Under the pieces are notes generated by a model. It did no database searches. It had not been told where the DNA came from and worked only from the letters and a program-made list of their open reading frames with translations. Shown one piece after another: positions 23,901-35,640 of a stretch of DNA of 64,000 nucleotides. A program made the translations under genes and the position numbers. Source of the DNA: Mytilus trossulus (taxonomy: Eukaryota; Mollusca; Bivalvia; Mytilida; Mytilidae); NCBI RefSeq assembly GCF_036588685.1, contig NC_086380.1:31018474-31082473 (forward strand), written 5' to 3'. Numbering within the stretch: position 1 is the stretch's first letter; each line of letters starts with the position of its first letter.

Positions 23901-25052
23901 GCCACAAACACAAGGTGTCAATATTTTTTGGTACACCAGATATAGATTTCGACAATATATGTTTCATCAGTGATGTTAGGGATCGAAACGGTATTTGGAA
24001 TTTGTATTTTATATATATATATATAATATATATAAAATTATATATATTAAAAATTCAGGAAAATTTATAGCATCAAAAAAAGGCAACAGTAGTATACCGC
24101 TGTTCAAAACTCATAAATCCATTGACAAAAAAACAAAATCGGGGAAACAAACTAAAACCGAGGGAAACGCATTAAATATAAGAGGAGAGCAACGACACAA
24201 CACCGAAACGCAACACACATAGAAACGGACCAAGCATCAGACAAAATACCACGAGAATAACAAATATATCATCAAAACCAAATACATGAATTTGGGATAG
24301 ACAAGTACCATGCCACGTCTTATCTTAATATCTCAAAAATAAGAGAAAACAAACGACACAACATTTAAATGCAATACACAAAATACATAAAAACGGTGGG
24401 TTGAACCTGGTTTTGTGGCATGCCAAACCTCGCACTTTAATGGCAAAGTTAAATATAACATTGAAATGACAACATAATATTACAGGACTACAATACAAAT
24501 AAATAGGAGAACATATTAGACAAATAAAAGCAGGTTCAACTGTTACAGTTCTTTTGATGACATGTGTTCGTCTTAGAGATGACATAATATATTCGCATTC
24601 AGATATTCAAAATGTCGATTTATTTACATGTAAGAACGAGAACGCCTATTCATTAAGATTATGAGGAAAAGTGGTATATAGGATAGAAACACTTTGGACA
24701 GATTCAAAATTACCATTACAAGCCTAAAATTATCAAATACTTCCAACGAATTTTCGAAAACTCAAAAGCAATTAATTCCTCTATTTTCAAAGGCCTTATT
24801 TGAACATTTTTGCAATGCTATGAATTGCATTCAAGAATTAATTTCCCTTCGAGTTCTATGTTATTGTTATATTACTAAGTTTGTCATCAGTTGACAAATT
24901 ATAAGAAGTATTAACGAAAGAAAACACAAAAAAATACACATTTAACTTGAAATAAACTACAATAGTACGCACTGCCAATATAAACACTAACCTATCTGGG
25001 AATATGCTGTTCCAAATAGAAACAAAATAACAGCCGCCTTAATAATGCTCAT
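17829..25052 (-). CDS. Copy B: secreted protein with five LDLa domains (6 coding exons)
   Basis: Exons are 25052-24992, 22827-22690, 22295-22170, 21147-21019, 19467-19336 and 17962-17829, all phase 1. They total 720 nt and 239 residues, exactly the layout of copy A. The leader is [18 protein letters not shown] with cleavage before Q. Five six-cysteine LDLa domains follow, and the stop is TGA. D1 differs from copy A at about 11 of 46 residues and D2 at about 7 of 42, mostly in the N-terminal loops; the acidic half is better kept. D5 has CNGIDDC where copy A has CDGKDDC. The introns hold a foldback element (18546-19130), a partial exon duplication (19197-19281) and several dispersed repeats, but no exon is broken. 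A secreted binding protein is the natural reading; the ligand is unknown. Confidence 0.85.
18546..19130. mobile_element. 585-bp foldback MITE in copy B intron 5
   Basis: The ends are AAAGGAGTAGGT and ACCTACTCCTTT. The inner arms 18790-18817 and 18868-18896 carry AAGTGGCCGCATTCGTGTTC and its inverse. The whole element is one imperfect palindrome and no open frame is seen. Confidence 0.78.
19197..19281 (-). pseudogene. Decayed partial duplicate of the copy B D4 exon 3' end
   Basis: The stretch repeats 19301-19384 with many changes. It includes the exon 3' end (GATGAGACATAAAATCTC on the minus strand) and its donor region, but lacks the 5' half of the exon and an acceptor. The repeat step is about 104 bases. 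It is closer to the A|GTTGGT donor form of the other copies than the functional exon is, so it may preserve the ancestral donor. Confidence 0.65.
19336..19467 (-). CDS. Copy B LDLa domain D4 exon
   Basis: This 132-nt exon starts N-Y-T-C and has the canonical [14 protein letters not shown]. Its donor is the strong A|GTAAGT, unlike the A|GTTGGT of the other three copies. A decayed duplicate of its 3' half lies just downstream (19197-19281). Confidence 0.9.
20570..20770 (+). repeat. Retroelement 3' tail in copy B intron 5
   Basis: This is the counterpart of 7470-7655. The flanking ATAACAACATGTTGT and ATTAAATTGGAG words are shared with copy A. Confidence 0.6.
21019..21147 (-). CDS. Copy B LDLa domain D3 exon
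   Basis: This 129-nt exon starts G-R-P-C-I. The loop CDGKKVHC is followed by RDGSDD. The acceptor is AACAG and the donor A|GTAAGA. A run of seven A residues encodes G-K-K and stays in frame. Confidence 0.88.
21415..21545 (+). repeat. Dispersed repeat family 3
   Basis: Words are GAAGACCGTACGGTGACCTA and CTCATTGGTAATCATACC. Related stretches occur at 28540-28650, 31440-31560, 34614-34740, 44060-44195 and, inverted, 43640-43750. It is common in Mytilus by recollection. Confidence 0.65.
22170..22295 (-). CDS. Copy B LDLa domain D2 exon
   Basis: This 126-nt exon starts D-Y-Q-C. It shares the non-canonical C-N-x-Y after cysteine 4 with copy A and keeps NDGSDESEA. The donor is G|GTAAAA. Confidence 0.9.
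22690..22827 (-). CDS. Copy B LDLa domain D1 exon
   Basis: This 138-nt exon starts G-T-S-C-G and contains [14 protein letters not shown]. The acceptor is TTGTAG and the donor G|GTGCGA. Differences from copy A cluster between cysteines 1 and 3. Confidence 0.9.
24076..24545 (-). repeat. Dispersed repeat family 2, copy in copy B intron 1
   Basis: It is about 90 percent similar by eye to 14160-14700 over the shared parts. It sits between the signal exon and the D1 exon of copy B. Confidence 0.7.
24992..25052 (-). CDS. Copy B signal-peptide exon
   Basis: This 61-nt exon starts ATGAGCATTATT and encodes M-S-I-I-K and a hydrophobic core ending T-A-Y-S-Q. The donor is G|GTTAGT, phase 1. The likely acceptor (AAAG) ends at 25077, giving about 24 nt of UTR as in copy A. 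Confidence 0.83.
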
Positions 25053-25179
25053 CTTCTCCACGTTGCAAGTTGTAATCTTTAAAAAGATAGATGAATGTTA
25101 TATTTATAACGAATAAGTACACGAAAGCCTTGCACATACATATAAAAAAAACCAAAAAGTTTCCTCATAAAATTAAGAA

Positions 25180-26280
25180 TGGAAATAGGGAGTGTGTCAA
25201 AGAAACAACAACCAACCCATTGAAAAAAAATCAACAGCAGAAGGTCACGAACAGGACTTCAATGTCGCAAGAAATTCTCGCACCCGGAGGTGGCCCCTAA
25301 ACAAAAATACTGAACGACTTTAGAAACGCAACACTAGATTATTTTTGTATTATTTTTGAATGAATGTGTCCCCGTCAAAACCGATGAATGCATGTTACAA
25401 ACGCCTAAATAATTGTCAGAAAGGTCAACAAATACTGTCTGACATGATTTGGGTTCTATTTAACACCTTCTGGTTTTGCATTTGTTCAACCCATTAATTG
25501 GTTTTGTCAATTATGCGGTTCAAACTTGAGGGCTTTTAAGGTTTTCCTTCGGTCGATTCTGTGGCAATTCATTTGATGGGAAACATTTATGGCATGAATC
25601 TTTACTCAATGGCACTCGGCAATTTGATTGGCAGTTGACGTTGCGGCCGTAAACATGCCTGGCAAATGACACTGCGTAATTAAATTCTGTTGACGTTTCA
25701 TTGTCACTAAACGTGCGTCTGTCCATTGAATGCCAGCACCAAATCATGTTTACTTGTATTGTTGTCGGAAGGACAGTAAGACGAGTTTCTGAAGTCATAC
25801 AGTATGGTTGCAGCACGTTTATGTGTTAATGTTTGCAGTATTCTTAAGGGGTAATTCAGTTTTTTGTTTCTTAGTCTTGGCAAAATGGGGTTGCATCATT
25901 TCTAAACTGGTTGAAGTGATGCAAAGGATTGGAAGAACTGTTTCACAAAGCAAAACAACTGAAACAATCATTCATCGGTCTAAAATTTCGCTTTAAGAAA
26001 TTCGTGCGACTTCAAAAATTCGGTTTGTTCAATACCGCAGGTAAGTTAGATTTCGATTTTTTGTACGGAGAAAGAAGTATGATACGCATGCAAAGTAGTT
26101 GTAAGAAAATCATACAAGATTTGGTAAAAAAATCAACAAAATGAGTGTTGCGTTTCTAAAGTCGTCCAGTATATATACTAGTTCAGTGTAATGTTAGCCA
26201 TACTAATTACCAAATTTTACACAAGAAACAAAAATTACAATAATACAAAACTAACAAGGACCAGAGGCTCATGCCTATTG
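25180..26280 (-). repeat. Dispersed repeat family 1 split by a DNA transposon
   Basis: The left part, 25180-25309, ends at CCCCTAAACAAAAATA. The right part resumes at 26170 with TATATACTAGTTCAG, the sequence that follows directly in intact copies. The inserted element is listed separately. Confidence 0.8.
25310..26169. mobile_element. TA-flanked DNA transposon (Tc1/mariner-like, non-autonomous)
   Basis: The 860-bp insertion has inverted ends of about 26 bp (CTGAACGACTTTAGAAACGC and its inverse, one mismatch) and TA on both sides. The intact repeat elsewhere in the window gives the empty site. TA duplication and length fit a deleted Tc1/mariner element. I could not identify transposase motifs in the 98-residue minus-strand frame at 25520-25816. 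Confidence 0.75.
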
Positions 26281-26460
26281 ACATATTATTTTGGGTAAAT
26301 GTGTCGATTGTCTAGAACAAAAACGTGAGTTATGCCATTGCTTGGTGTTCAACCAATTATATTTCTATATAGATGAGTATGTTTGAAAAATAAGATTAAG
26401 AAACAAATATCTAAAAGGTTATATATGATATACTACCATAACATAATTTTAAACACTTAC

Positions 26461-26520
26461 CTCAATATGAAAGATAGCAACCTGTCTGATAAGATTCTAC
26501 ATCTGTGCAATAAGATATAC
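26461..26520 (-). promoter_or_regulatory. Copy B core promoter and 5' leader exon
   Basis: The leader ends ATTGAG|GTAAGTG at 26461, a strong donor. ATCAGACAG sits at about 26490-26482 and a TATA-like TATATC lies about 30 bases upstream of it. Layout and sequence match copy A. The intron to the signal exon is about 1.4 kb and carries a repeat split by a transposon. Confidence 0.5.
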
Positions 26521-26647
26521 ATGTAACCCCAAAATTAAATATTAAATATCGGTGGTTATACGGTCAAATAGACAATTACAAATTCAATTATGCTTATTTA
26601 GTCTTCACAAAATTAAACCATGCATTCAAATGTCAAGCAGTGATAAA

Positions 26648-26763
26648 TTCAAATTGTAAATTATTCTCAGTTAAAATTGTAAATTATTCTCATTTAAAAT
26701 TGTCAATTTTTCTCAGTTTAAATTGTCATTTTTTCTCAGTTTAAATTGTCACTTTTTCTCGGT
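26648..26763. repeat. Minisatellite upstream of copy B
   Basis: There are about five units of 24-25 bp of the form TTTAAATTGTCATTTTTCTCAG. The equivalent position upstream of copy A (about 13735) has one unit, and copy C (about 43005) has about two. Confidence 0.75.
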
Positions 26764-27388
26764 TAAATGTAGACTACCTTATTATATATTTTAATGATGT
26801 AAATATTCATTTTTGTAACATGTGTAATGAAAGTACCAAGTTATAATCTTTATATTTAGTGTTTACAGAGAGAATCGGAAACAATTCTAAAAAAAAATGC
26901 CTACAGAACAAAAGAAGATTTGGTATGAGTGCCAATGCGACAACTCTCTTCCGTGACAGTAATTGTCCATTCGTTCGCTGTGTTTTCTTCTTTGATTTTG
27001 CCATTTGATTAGGTATATTTCGTTTTGAATTTTCATCGGAGTTTAGATTTTCTGTGATTTTACTTTTTTTCACAGACCACATAAAATATAACACTGCACT
27101 TTTTTTCGATTTATAACCCCGATGTAGAATAAAAGAGGGGTCTGTTAATTTTCTTGATGTTTTTTTTTAAATTTACAAACTTTATTTTTAACGCTGATTG
27201 TCATTTATAATTTTTATTTATAATCATTCAATATGTTTAAAAAAACGACACATGCCAAATACTACATAACCGCTGTAATGATAATTAATGTAAATTATAT
27301 ATAATTAAATTTAAATATTCACTTATGGGGATTGAACACTTAAAATATCCTGACAACTTCTGCTTATTGGAAAAGATCAACTGTTTAC

Positions 27389-29551
27389 CACGGTAGATAT
27401 AGTGTCCGACTAGAATCCTGTTTTTTTGGTGATTTGATCGGGCTTTTTCCAGAGTGACAACCTTTTTTCGAATGAAAATGTACAAAAATGTAAACAAACA
27501 GACTTCATTTTATAACAAAATATGATATAAAAGCTTGAGTTTGATATACAAGGTTATACATGATATGTTTGTAGTCGAGATATAAAGATATATTGTATTA
27601 TTGTGACATTGCTTTTAAATTGCCTTTATTCCAAAAAACCGAATAAAGCCATTTTATTACACAAACCAATGCAAATGTCGACGGAAATGCATACATGGAA
27701 TATATATATTCGTAGATATATAAACATTTCGCAAAAACTATTGTTTTTGTAATGAAAACGACATTTTGAGACAAAATTTAGTTGTTCATGTCCATGCTTT
27801 TTTCATAACAGTCCGGGCTTTTTCGAGTGTGTCCTTTTTTATCGAGAGATTATACACATTTCTTATAGCTAAAAATGTTATGTGTTAACGTTGAAGTACG
27901 ATAGAATTAAGGCTCCAATAAAGTACTTTCAAGGCACATGGCTTAACTATAACTGAACAGTAACATGTCAACTTGGAAGATAACTTCAAAAATGTCTTCA
28001 TGAACTGTAACTGTTTACCTTTGTAAATTGTTATTTGGATTGCGAGTTGTCTCATTGGAACTCATTCCACATTTTCCTATATCTGTTAAACAAGCGTTCA
28101 ACTGTTTTACTAACTGACAAACAAAATCGATATGATAAAGAGTCTAATAATTGATACTAGAGACGGACCGAAAACAGATTGAGACAGTTAATTGAAAGAC
28201 AATGGGTTTTAACTTGTAACTTGTGCTGCTTAAGTAGCATTTAAACTATAAAATGAATACATTTCCCGTAACCGTCATCGTTGTAGATCAGTTTATTGTA
28301 TTATTGAATCGTTTCTAATGTATACCTTTATTGTCCCTATACCCATATGGACCAATGACCCGGTTCGTTAATAACCAAATGAGTTTAATATACTCATCTA
28401 ATGTACAGTAGTTGTCGTTTGTTATGTAATGTTTACATGTTTCTCGATTTTTATACAGATTAGAACGTTAGTTTTCCCACTTGAATGGATTTGAACTCGT
28501 TTTTTTGGAAACCTTTCATAGCTTGTTGTTCGGTGTGAGCCAAGTCCCCGTGTTGAAGGCCGTATCTTGAGCTATAATGGTTTACTTATATAAATTCTAA
28601 TTTGGATGGAGAGTTGTTTCATTGGCACTCATATCATATCTTACTATATATATCATATTGTCCGACTATACGCGTACAGTGTGACCATATGGGTATACGC
28701 ATATGGTTTTGACTATACGCGTATGGTCATCGTACGCATATGGTCCGGAACATAAGCATAGACAATTGGAAATGAGTAGTACATACATACATATATTGTA
28801 TAAGATGAGATATATGTTTATTTTAAAAGAATATACATCTTAGATATTTCATTAACGTTTTGTCTTGTGTCTTGTATCTATTGTTTTAATGTTTACGAAT
28901 TAAAACCAAAATTACTAAATGCTACAACTGTGAGGAGTTTGATCATGCAATTGAAACAATTGAGCATACAGCAACTTAACACCATTAGAACTTCCTTTCA
29001 AGAAAAGAAAATGTCTAAAAAGTGGAAAATATGATTATTAATCAAGACATTACAATGCTGTTACTTGTGTCGTTCAGAAAGTAGTTGTCATAACGCTCTC
29101 CTCACAGAAAATTTGCATTACATTACAAAAGATTTATTGTGATATGTTTTTGATGACTTATTGCGAATATATGATATGTCCTTCACTTAATTACAGTTTT
29201 CAACTAAAAACGCCAGTATAAAGTCTTAAATACCTTTTTTCTTATTGAATTTTTTGATTAAATACCCGGATCAATTTGTCTAAATACCCGGACGATTTCA
29301 GAGTTGCTTTCGAAAAAACCCGGACAATAGCAAACACTGATTTTTTTATGAAACACAAGGAAATTGTGCGTCTTTGTTGATCAAAGCATGTTTTGTATTC
29401 AATGTAGGATAGGCAGTACTATTAAAAACTGTTATAATTACGAAATATTGGTGAATTTAAATTATCGCATGTTTTATCACTCAAAATAGCCCAAACTACA
29501 CCAAATCACTCGAAAAAATCTCGATCCTAGCCGGCCACTATATCTTCCGTG
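27389..29551. mobile_element. Probable 2.2-kb DNA element with inverted ends
   Basis: The left end (27389, CACGGTAGATATAGTG) and right end (to 29551, CACTATATCTTCCGTG) are inverted over about 50 bp with mismatches. Short internal words (CCCGGACAAT and its inverse) add support. No transposase frame is seen. The interior carries family 3 repeat fragments and the 28662-28745 motif cluster. There is no gene from 26520 to 30070. Confidence 0.5.
28662..28745. repeat. Cluster of self-complementary CATATGG and TATACGCGTA motifs
   Basis: Within 84 bases, ACTATACGCGTA occurs twice and CATATGG three times, in alternating order. Several segments are palindromic (ACCATATGGGTATACGCATA). The origin is unknown. 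Confidence 0.6.
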
Positions 29552-30297
29552 TTCTTTGGCTAGTAAAACAGATAATTTTACTTCGTTTAGACATAGAGTT
29601 CAAAGTTATATTCAGATTTGTTGATGTTATCGAAAGTTAACTAGTCGTTTTATACTTTCACTACGTTTTTGCGAAGGATCATAAACGTAAAAAGACAACT
29701 AACGATCACCTTCTGAAGAAATGACGTTAATTGTACAACATAAGTAACTTTATTTTTTTCTATTTTTTTTTTACATATACTAGTTTGTATTTTTTTGTTA
29801 CCCAAGCATATATGTCCCACGTTCTTTTATGTATATTTGCTAGATATCTATAATTATATATACCAAATATTAAAAAGTATGAGTGCTCCCAATGTTTGTA
29901 AAGTCGTGATTTTTAGTTCCATTCGAAACTGTTATGAATACACAAGTTTTATATCAATACATAGCTAAACACATTTAAAATATATTCAAACTGTTTTGAT
30001 TGATAGTCTAATTATTTCCGACATACAGTATATATGGAAATTATATAGTCTAAATAGAAGAACAACTTACTTTCCATGCAAATTTAGTTCGAACAAGTTT
30101 GCAACTACTTGTATTTTATTTGGAATTGTTTAACGTCGTGTACATATATATGGCGAGTAGCCGTATCACTTCGAGAAATTGGTCGTTTAAAATGATAGAA
30201 TGTTGATATCACATGTTTTACAGTTGCGTGAAGAAGTATTATTTTTATTGACGATAATATGATTGGTTCAGCTCCTTGAACTTGCAACGTATTATCC

Positions 30298-33200
30298 GTA
30301 CTTGCACAATAATGTCAAGTGTAAATGAACGAACCAAAACAAATATTGTTGTATTCTTTGTCTAAAAAAGAAAAAAAAGATAACTTCTTTGCAGATGGTG
30401 ATTATTTCCCTTTTTCTATGAAGTCTCTCAGGCAAAATGAAATAAGTAAAGTTAACAAAATGACAAATATAATGTATTTACTCTTGATTATGTTCAGGAG
30501 AGAGCACTCGAAATGATATAAAAAATGCGACATGAGATTCAGATACAGATTGATAATTTGATCGATTATGATATGTCAGATTTATTTCTATCATCGAGAC
30601 TGTTTATACATTACGATATTTCTGCTTTGTCGAAGGATTAATATTTCAGAAGAAGATATGTGTTGGCGTGATATGGTTGTATCCAATCTGACATCAAACT
30701 CAGACTTCTTTCAAACTGAGTTTTACTGTGCAAATACATGTTGCTGTGTGTTGTTTTCCACATTGACTATAAGGAGGGTGAAGATCACAAAAACATGTTT
30801 GCCCCTGAAGCCTCATGACTTCGTTGTTCTTATATTTTTTATTGTAGTTAATTGGTGTTATTCAACTGTGCCTTTTGGTCAGGTTGTTGTCATTTCAGCA
30901 CATTCCAAAATATAAAAGTGTTTGATTGCATATATGAAATAAAACATGTTCGAAATCACATCAAATCCAAGAGTTCCATTATTTCCTGCATGCTGATGCA
31001 ACAGACAAATAGCAATGCACAAAATTAAAACATAAAAAATAATTTTCAGGACCTCTTAGATCTTTTCCTAGTGTTTGTTATCGTGGGGATATTTATGTCT
31101 CCTGTCATGTTTGCTCAATGTTATTGGTAGATGTAATTCTATTTGTATCGAAAAGATAAGTGAAGCTTTTTTCAACTGGTTTTTTTATATTGTGTTCCTA
31201 TGCTGACTGATACAACGTTGTATATGGCTAGTGAAAGGATATCACATTCAAATGTGTTTAACCCCTAAACATTTCGTATGTGCATGTCCAAATTCAGGAG
31301 CTTTTAGTTCATTTGTTCTCATTTATTGCTGTTCAAGATATATGTTAATCGTTTGATATTTTGTACATACATTTCAACATTATTTTTCTCTATTGAAGTG
31401 TAAGGCATTTGTTATATCTCGGCCTTTAAAAGCTGACTATGCAGTATGTGTTTTGCATATTGTGGAAGGCCAAACGGTGACCTTTAATTGTTAAATTCAG
31501 TGTCACTTTTATTTTTTCAAGATGATGTCGCATTGCCAGTCATGTCACGTTTTCTTTATTTATAAAAACATATCAAATACCGAGACAAATAGGTTACAAC
31601 AAGAAGACAAAAACACAACCCAACGCTAAAAACAGAAACTTGCATAATATTCCCTCCCATGTTAAAAGACAACCAATAAAAACAAACACCAAATTCCGAG
31701 GACAATTCAATTCAAAGCCCTTAACCAAACTGGAGTTATATCAGGTTTCTTAATAGTGAGTATGCTAACTTTACTTTTGACATCTCTTATTTTAGCCAAT
31801 CGTAAAACCTTGTAATTGTGCAAAACGGCTGGTTTTGGAAGAGCGTGAAATTGTTACAAAATCATATTCAAAGTAAATTGAAATACAGATATGGTGTTTT
31901 AATTGTTCACAGACTCGTTATCCCGATCATTAAATTCATAAAGGAATTACTCTACCCTAGGTTTATCGAATTATGCCAACACTGTTTTATTTTGATTCTA
32001 ACGTATTGTGATCAAAGGGATCAGAGTTTGAAAAGATAACTTGAACCAAATACAGTTGAAAAATCAAAACAAAAAAATGAAAAAAATCGGGAAAATTTCC
32101 CGAAATTTTCATTCTATTAATGAACTCAAAATCGTTGATTTTTTTTCAGATTTTTCATACAAATTTGGTTCGAACTAGAGGGTAACTGTTTGTATTTTAT
32201 CTTTAACTATAAAAGGTCGTGAACATATATTTTGCTTCACTTCTATCTAGGTGAATATCAAACTGAAATAGCAAGAAGCCATATCCCTTCTAGAAGTCGT
32301 TAGTTTTTAATCATAGAATGATGATGTCACATGATTTGCAGTTGCGTCATTAATATATATATATATTTTTTGCTGACCATTAAAATTTTATATTAGCTCC
32401 TAGAACTTACAACGGAATAAGTACTGGCACATTAATCCTTACTGTTAATAAAGGAACCGCAAACATGTTGTGTTTTATGATAAAGACAGAAAAGATGAAA
32501 ACTTCTACGCAGATAGTGAGAATATCCCTTTTCCCAAAGTCTCTCACGACAATGAAAGTAATTTAATTAGAAAACTGAGAGTTTAAAGAACGTGTCGTAG
32601 TTGTGAACGTTTGTTTCAAGAAGGTCTAGGGCAATTATTGTATCATGCATAAACCTTCTGGCAAAATGTGCAATGGTCTTTTAAATGACAAAAATAATGT
32701 TTTTACTCTGAATTATATTCATACAAGAGTCCTGCAAATGACCCGAACACATCCATAAAACGTCAAATTTTCCACAGCATATCAGTTTTGTCATTCGTAG
32801 AGTTTGCTCTTTAGGGTTTTGAATATACCAAGTCTTTTGATATTACTTTTTTGATTATATTTCTATTCATGGCCTTTGGTATTTTTCTGCTCTTTGCTTA
32901 GTTTGTTGTCCCTTTGAAATATTCCCAAATTGTTATGTTGAATTGTATTGACGTTTATGATCTAGCTGTGTTTGCTTGTTTCAAAACCCCCTCAGTTCAA
33001 GAGTTTCATTATCTCTAATTTCTGATACAACAGTCATATAGCAGTACACAAAATCAAACACACTTGATGACTAAGGCTTTTCTCAAAAGGTTTCTATAGT
33101 TTATCTTGTGCTGAACGTTACAACGCTTTTAAAAGTGTATAGGGGGAGGATAGCGTCTTCAAATCTGTTTAACCCCTCCATATTTTGTATGTGTAGTCCA

Positions 33201-33484
33201 AATTCATGAGCCTTTTATTTAGTTGGTTTTAATGTTGTGTAACATAATTAATTGTATTTCGTTCATGATTTTGTACTAAAATTGGGACGTTCGTTTTCTC
33301 GTTCTATAACTTGGTCCATGTTTCATTGTCAATCTTGTCAAATCTTTTTTTAATACAAACCGAGATATACACGAAAATACCAGACGCAAAGTACACAACA
33401 CAACGCTTAAAGCGGAACCTTGGACAATATGCACTCCCATGTAAAAAAAAACAACAACAAAAGTAAAAATAAAACTTCTGAACC
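30298..33484. repeat. 3.2-kb direct duplication, unit 1
   Basis: The unit aligns with 33485-38440 at high identity (offset 3187 bases at its start). It lacks the transposon at 34942-36609 and about 120 bases present near 36840-36960 of unit 2. The unit is itself composite: 30085-30300 and 32160-32420 are diverged relatives. Open frames such as 30568-30915 recur in unit 2 and have no recognisable domain. Confidence 0.85.
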
Positions 33485-35199
33485 GTACTTGCACAATAAT
33501 GTCTAGTGTAAATGAACGAACCAAAACAAATATTGTTGTATTCTTTGTCTAAAAAAGAAAAAAAAAGATAACTTCTTTGCAGATGGTTATTATTTCCCTT
33601 TTTCTATGAAGTCTCTCAGGCAAAATGAAATAAGTAAAGTTAACAAAATGACAAATATAATGTATTTACTCTTGATTATGTTCAGGAAAGAGCACTCAAA
33701 ATGATATAAAAAAATGCGACATGAGATTCAGATACAGATTGATAATTTGATCGATTATGATATGTCGGATTTAATTCTATCATCGAGACTGTTTATACAT
33801 TACGATATTTCTGCTTTGTCTTAGGATTCATATTTCAGAAGAAGATATGTGTTGGCGTGATATGGTTGTATCCAATCTGACATTAGACTCAGACTTCTTT
33901 CAAACTGAGTTTTACTGTGCAAATACATGTTGCTGTGTGTTGTTTTCCACATTGACTATAAGGAGGGTGAAGATCACAAAAACATATTTGCCCCTGAAGC
34001 CTCATGCCTTCGTTGTTCTTATATTTTTTATTGTAGTTAATTGGTGTTATTCAACTGTGCCTTTTGGTCAGGTTGTTGTCATTTCAGCACATTACCAAAT
34101 ATAAAAGTGTTTGATTGCATATGTAATAAAACATGTTAGAAATCACATTAAAATCAAGAGTTCCATTATTTCCTGCATGCTGATGCAACAGACAAATAGC
34201 AATGCACAAAATTAAAACATTTAAAAAAATTTCAGGACCTCTTAGATCTTTTCCTAGTGTTTGTTATTGTGGGGATATTTATGTCTCCTGTCATGTTTGC
34301 TCAATGTTATTGGTAGATGTAATTCTATTTGTATCCAAAAGATAATTAAAGCTTTTTTCAACTGATTTTTATAATGTGATCCTATGCTGACTGATACAAC
34401 GTTGTATATGGCTAGTGAAAGGATATCGCATTCAAATGTGTTTAACCCCTAAACATTTCGTATGTGCATGTCCAAATCCAGGAGCTTTTAGTTCATTTGT
34501 TCTCGTTTATTGCTGTTTAAGATATATGTTATTCGTTTGATATTTTGTACATACATTTGAACGTTATTTTTCTCAATTGAAGTGTATGGCATTTGTTATA
34601 TCTCGGCCTTTTAAAGCTGACTATACAGTATGTGTTTTGCATATTGTTGAAGGCCGAACGGTGACCTTTAATTGTTAAATTCAGTGTCACTTTTAATTTT
34701 TTAAGATGATGTCGCATTGCCAGTCATGTCACGTTTTCTTTATTTATAAAAACATATCAAATACCGAGACAAATAGGTTACAACAAGAAGAAAAAAATTC
34801 AACCCAACCCTTAAAACAGAAACTTGCCTAATATTCCCTCCCATGTTAAAAAACAACCAATAAAAACAAACACCAAATTCCGAGGACAATTCAATTCAAA
34901 GCCCTTAACCAAACTGGAGTTATATCAGGTGTTCTTAATAGACCTTTTCAATATCTCTCGATACCTACAGTTGAGAACGACTACGACAGGTAAAATGAGA
35001 GGGGTCGTCTCAAACATTAAAAAAAGGAGATCATTATTGATTTTATTGCTTTCATTGACAATGATACAACTTTCCTACAGAGTCCAAATGACATGGATTT
35101 TTTAATTTATCTTAGTCACATTTCATGTTTTAAGACGTTGAGCTTTCAGATGTCCTGTTGAAATTTGGAAAAATGAAAAGAACAAAGCACGATTTATTT

Positions 35200-35385
35200 T
35201 AGTAAATATTTAATCAAACAATGTTTTATGTCTGTTGACAAGGGCAGCACATGTTTTCACAATGTCTGTCAGTTTTGGCCTTGAGTGCCTCCATAATGTA
35301 CTCAATACTTTGTATCTTTTCAATTCACCAATTTGATGTTCCACTTCAATTCCGTATTCACCAATCACTCGATTAAGTTTTCTGC
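35200..35385 (-). pseudogene. Transposase C-terminal fragment (DDE_Tnp_4-like)
   Basis: The minus strand reads R-K-L-N-R-V-I-G-E-Y-G, then VEHQIGELKRYKVL, then LTDIVKTCAALVNRH and a stop near 35201. The VE..IG.LK..K.L then CAALVN pattern is typical of the end of DDE_Tnp_4 (Harbinger and ISL2EU-like) transposases, and the Glu is probably the last catalytic acid. The 5' part is cut off at 35386 by an inserted family 1 repeat. A 7-base target duplication is unusual for Harbinger, so the superfamily is uncertain. Confidence 0.65.
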
Positions 35386-35640
35386 ATTTTTGCGCCTGTC
35401 CTAAGTCAGGAGCCTCTGGTCTTGTATGATTTTTAATTTTAGTTTCTTGTGTACAAATTATAGTTAAGTATGTCGTTCCTTATCACTGAACTAGTATATA
35501 TATTTGTTTAGGGGCGAGCTAAAGGACACCCCCGGGTGGGGGGTTTTCTCGCTGAATTGAAGACCAGTTGTTGACCTTTTGCTGTTGTCTGCTCCATGGT
35601 CGGGTTGTTGTCTCTTTGGCACATTTCTCTTTTTTATTCT
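35386..35640 (+). repeat. Dispersed repeat family 1 nested in the transposon
   Basis: It begins CATTTTTGCGCCTGTCC and ends near CACATTTCTC. It interrupts the transposase frame, so it arrived after the transposon family lost or no longer needed this copy. Confidence 0.75.

Noticed and set aside
30568..30915. 115-residue plus-strand frame repeated at 33847-34104
   Set aside because: It is present in both duplicates only because the DNA is duplicated. No domain, no splice pattern, and it overlaps dispersed-repeat sequence.
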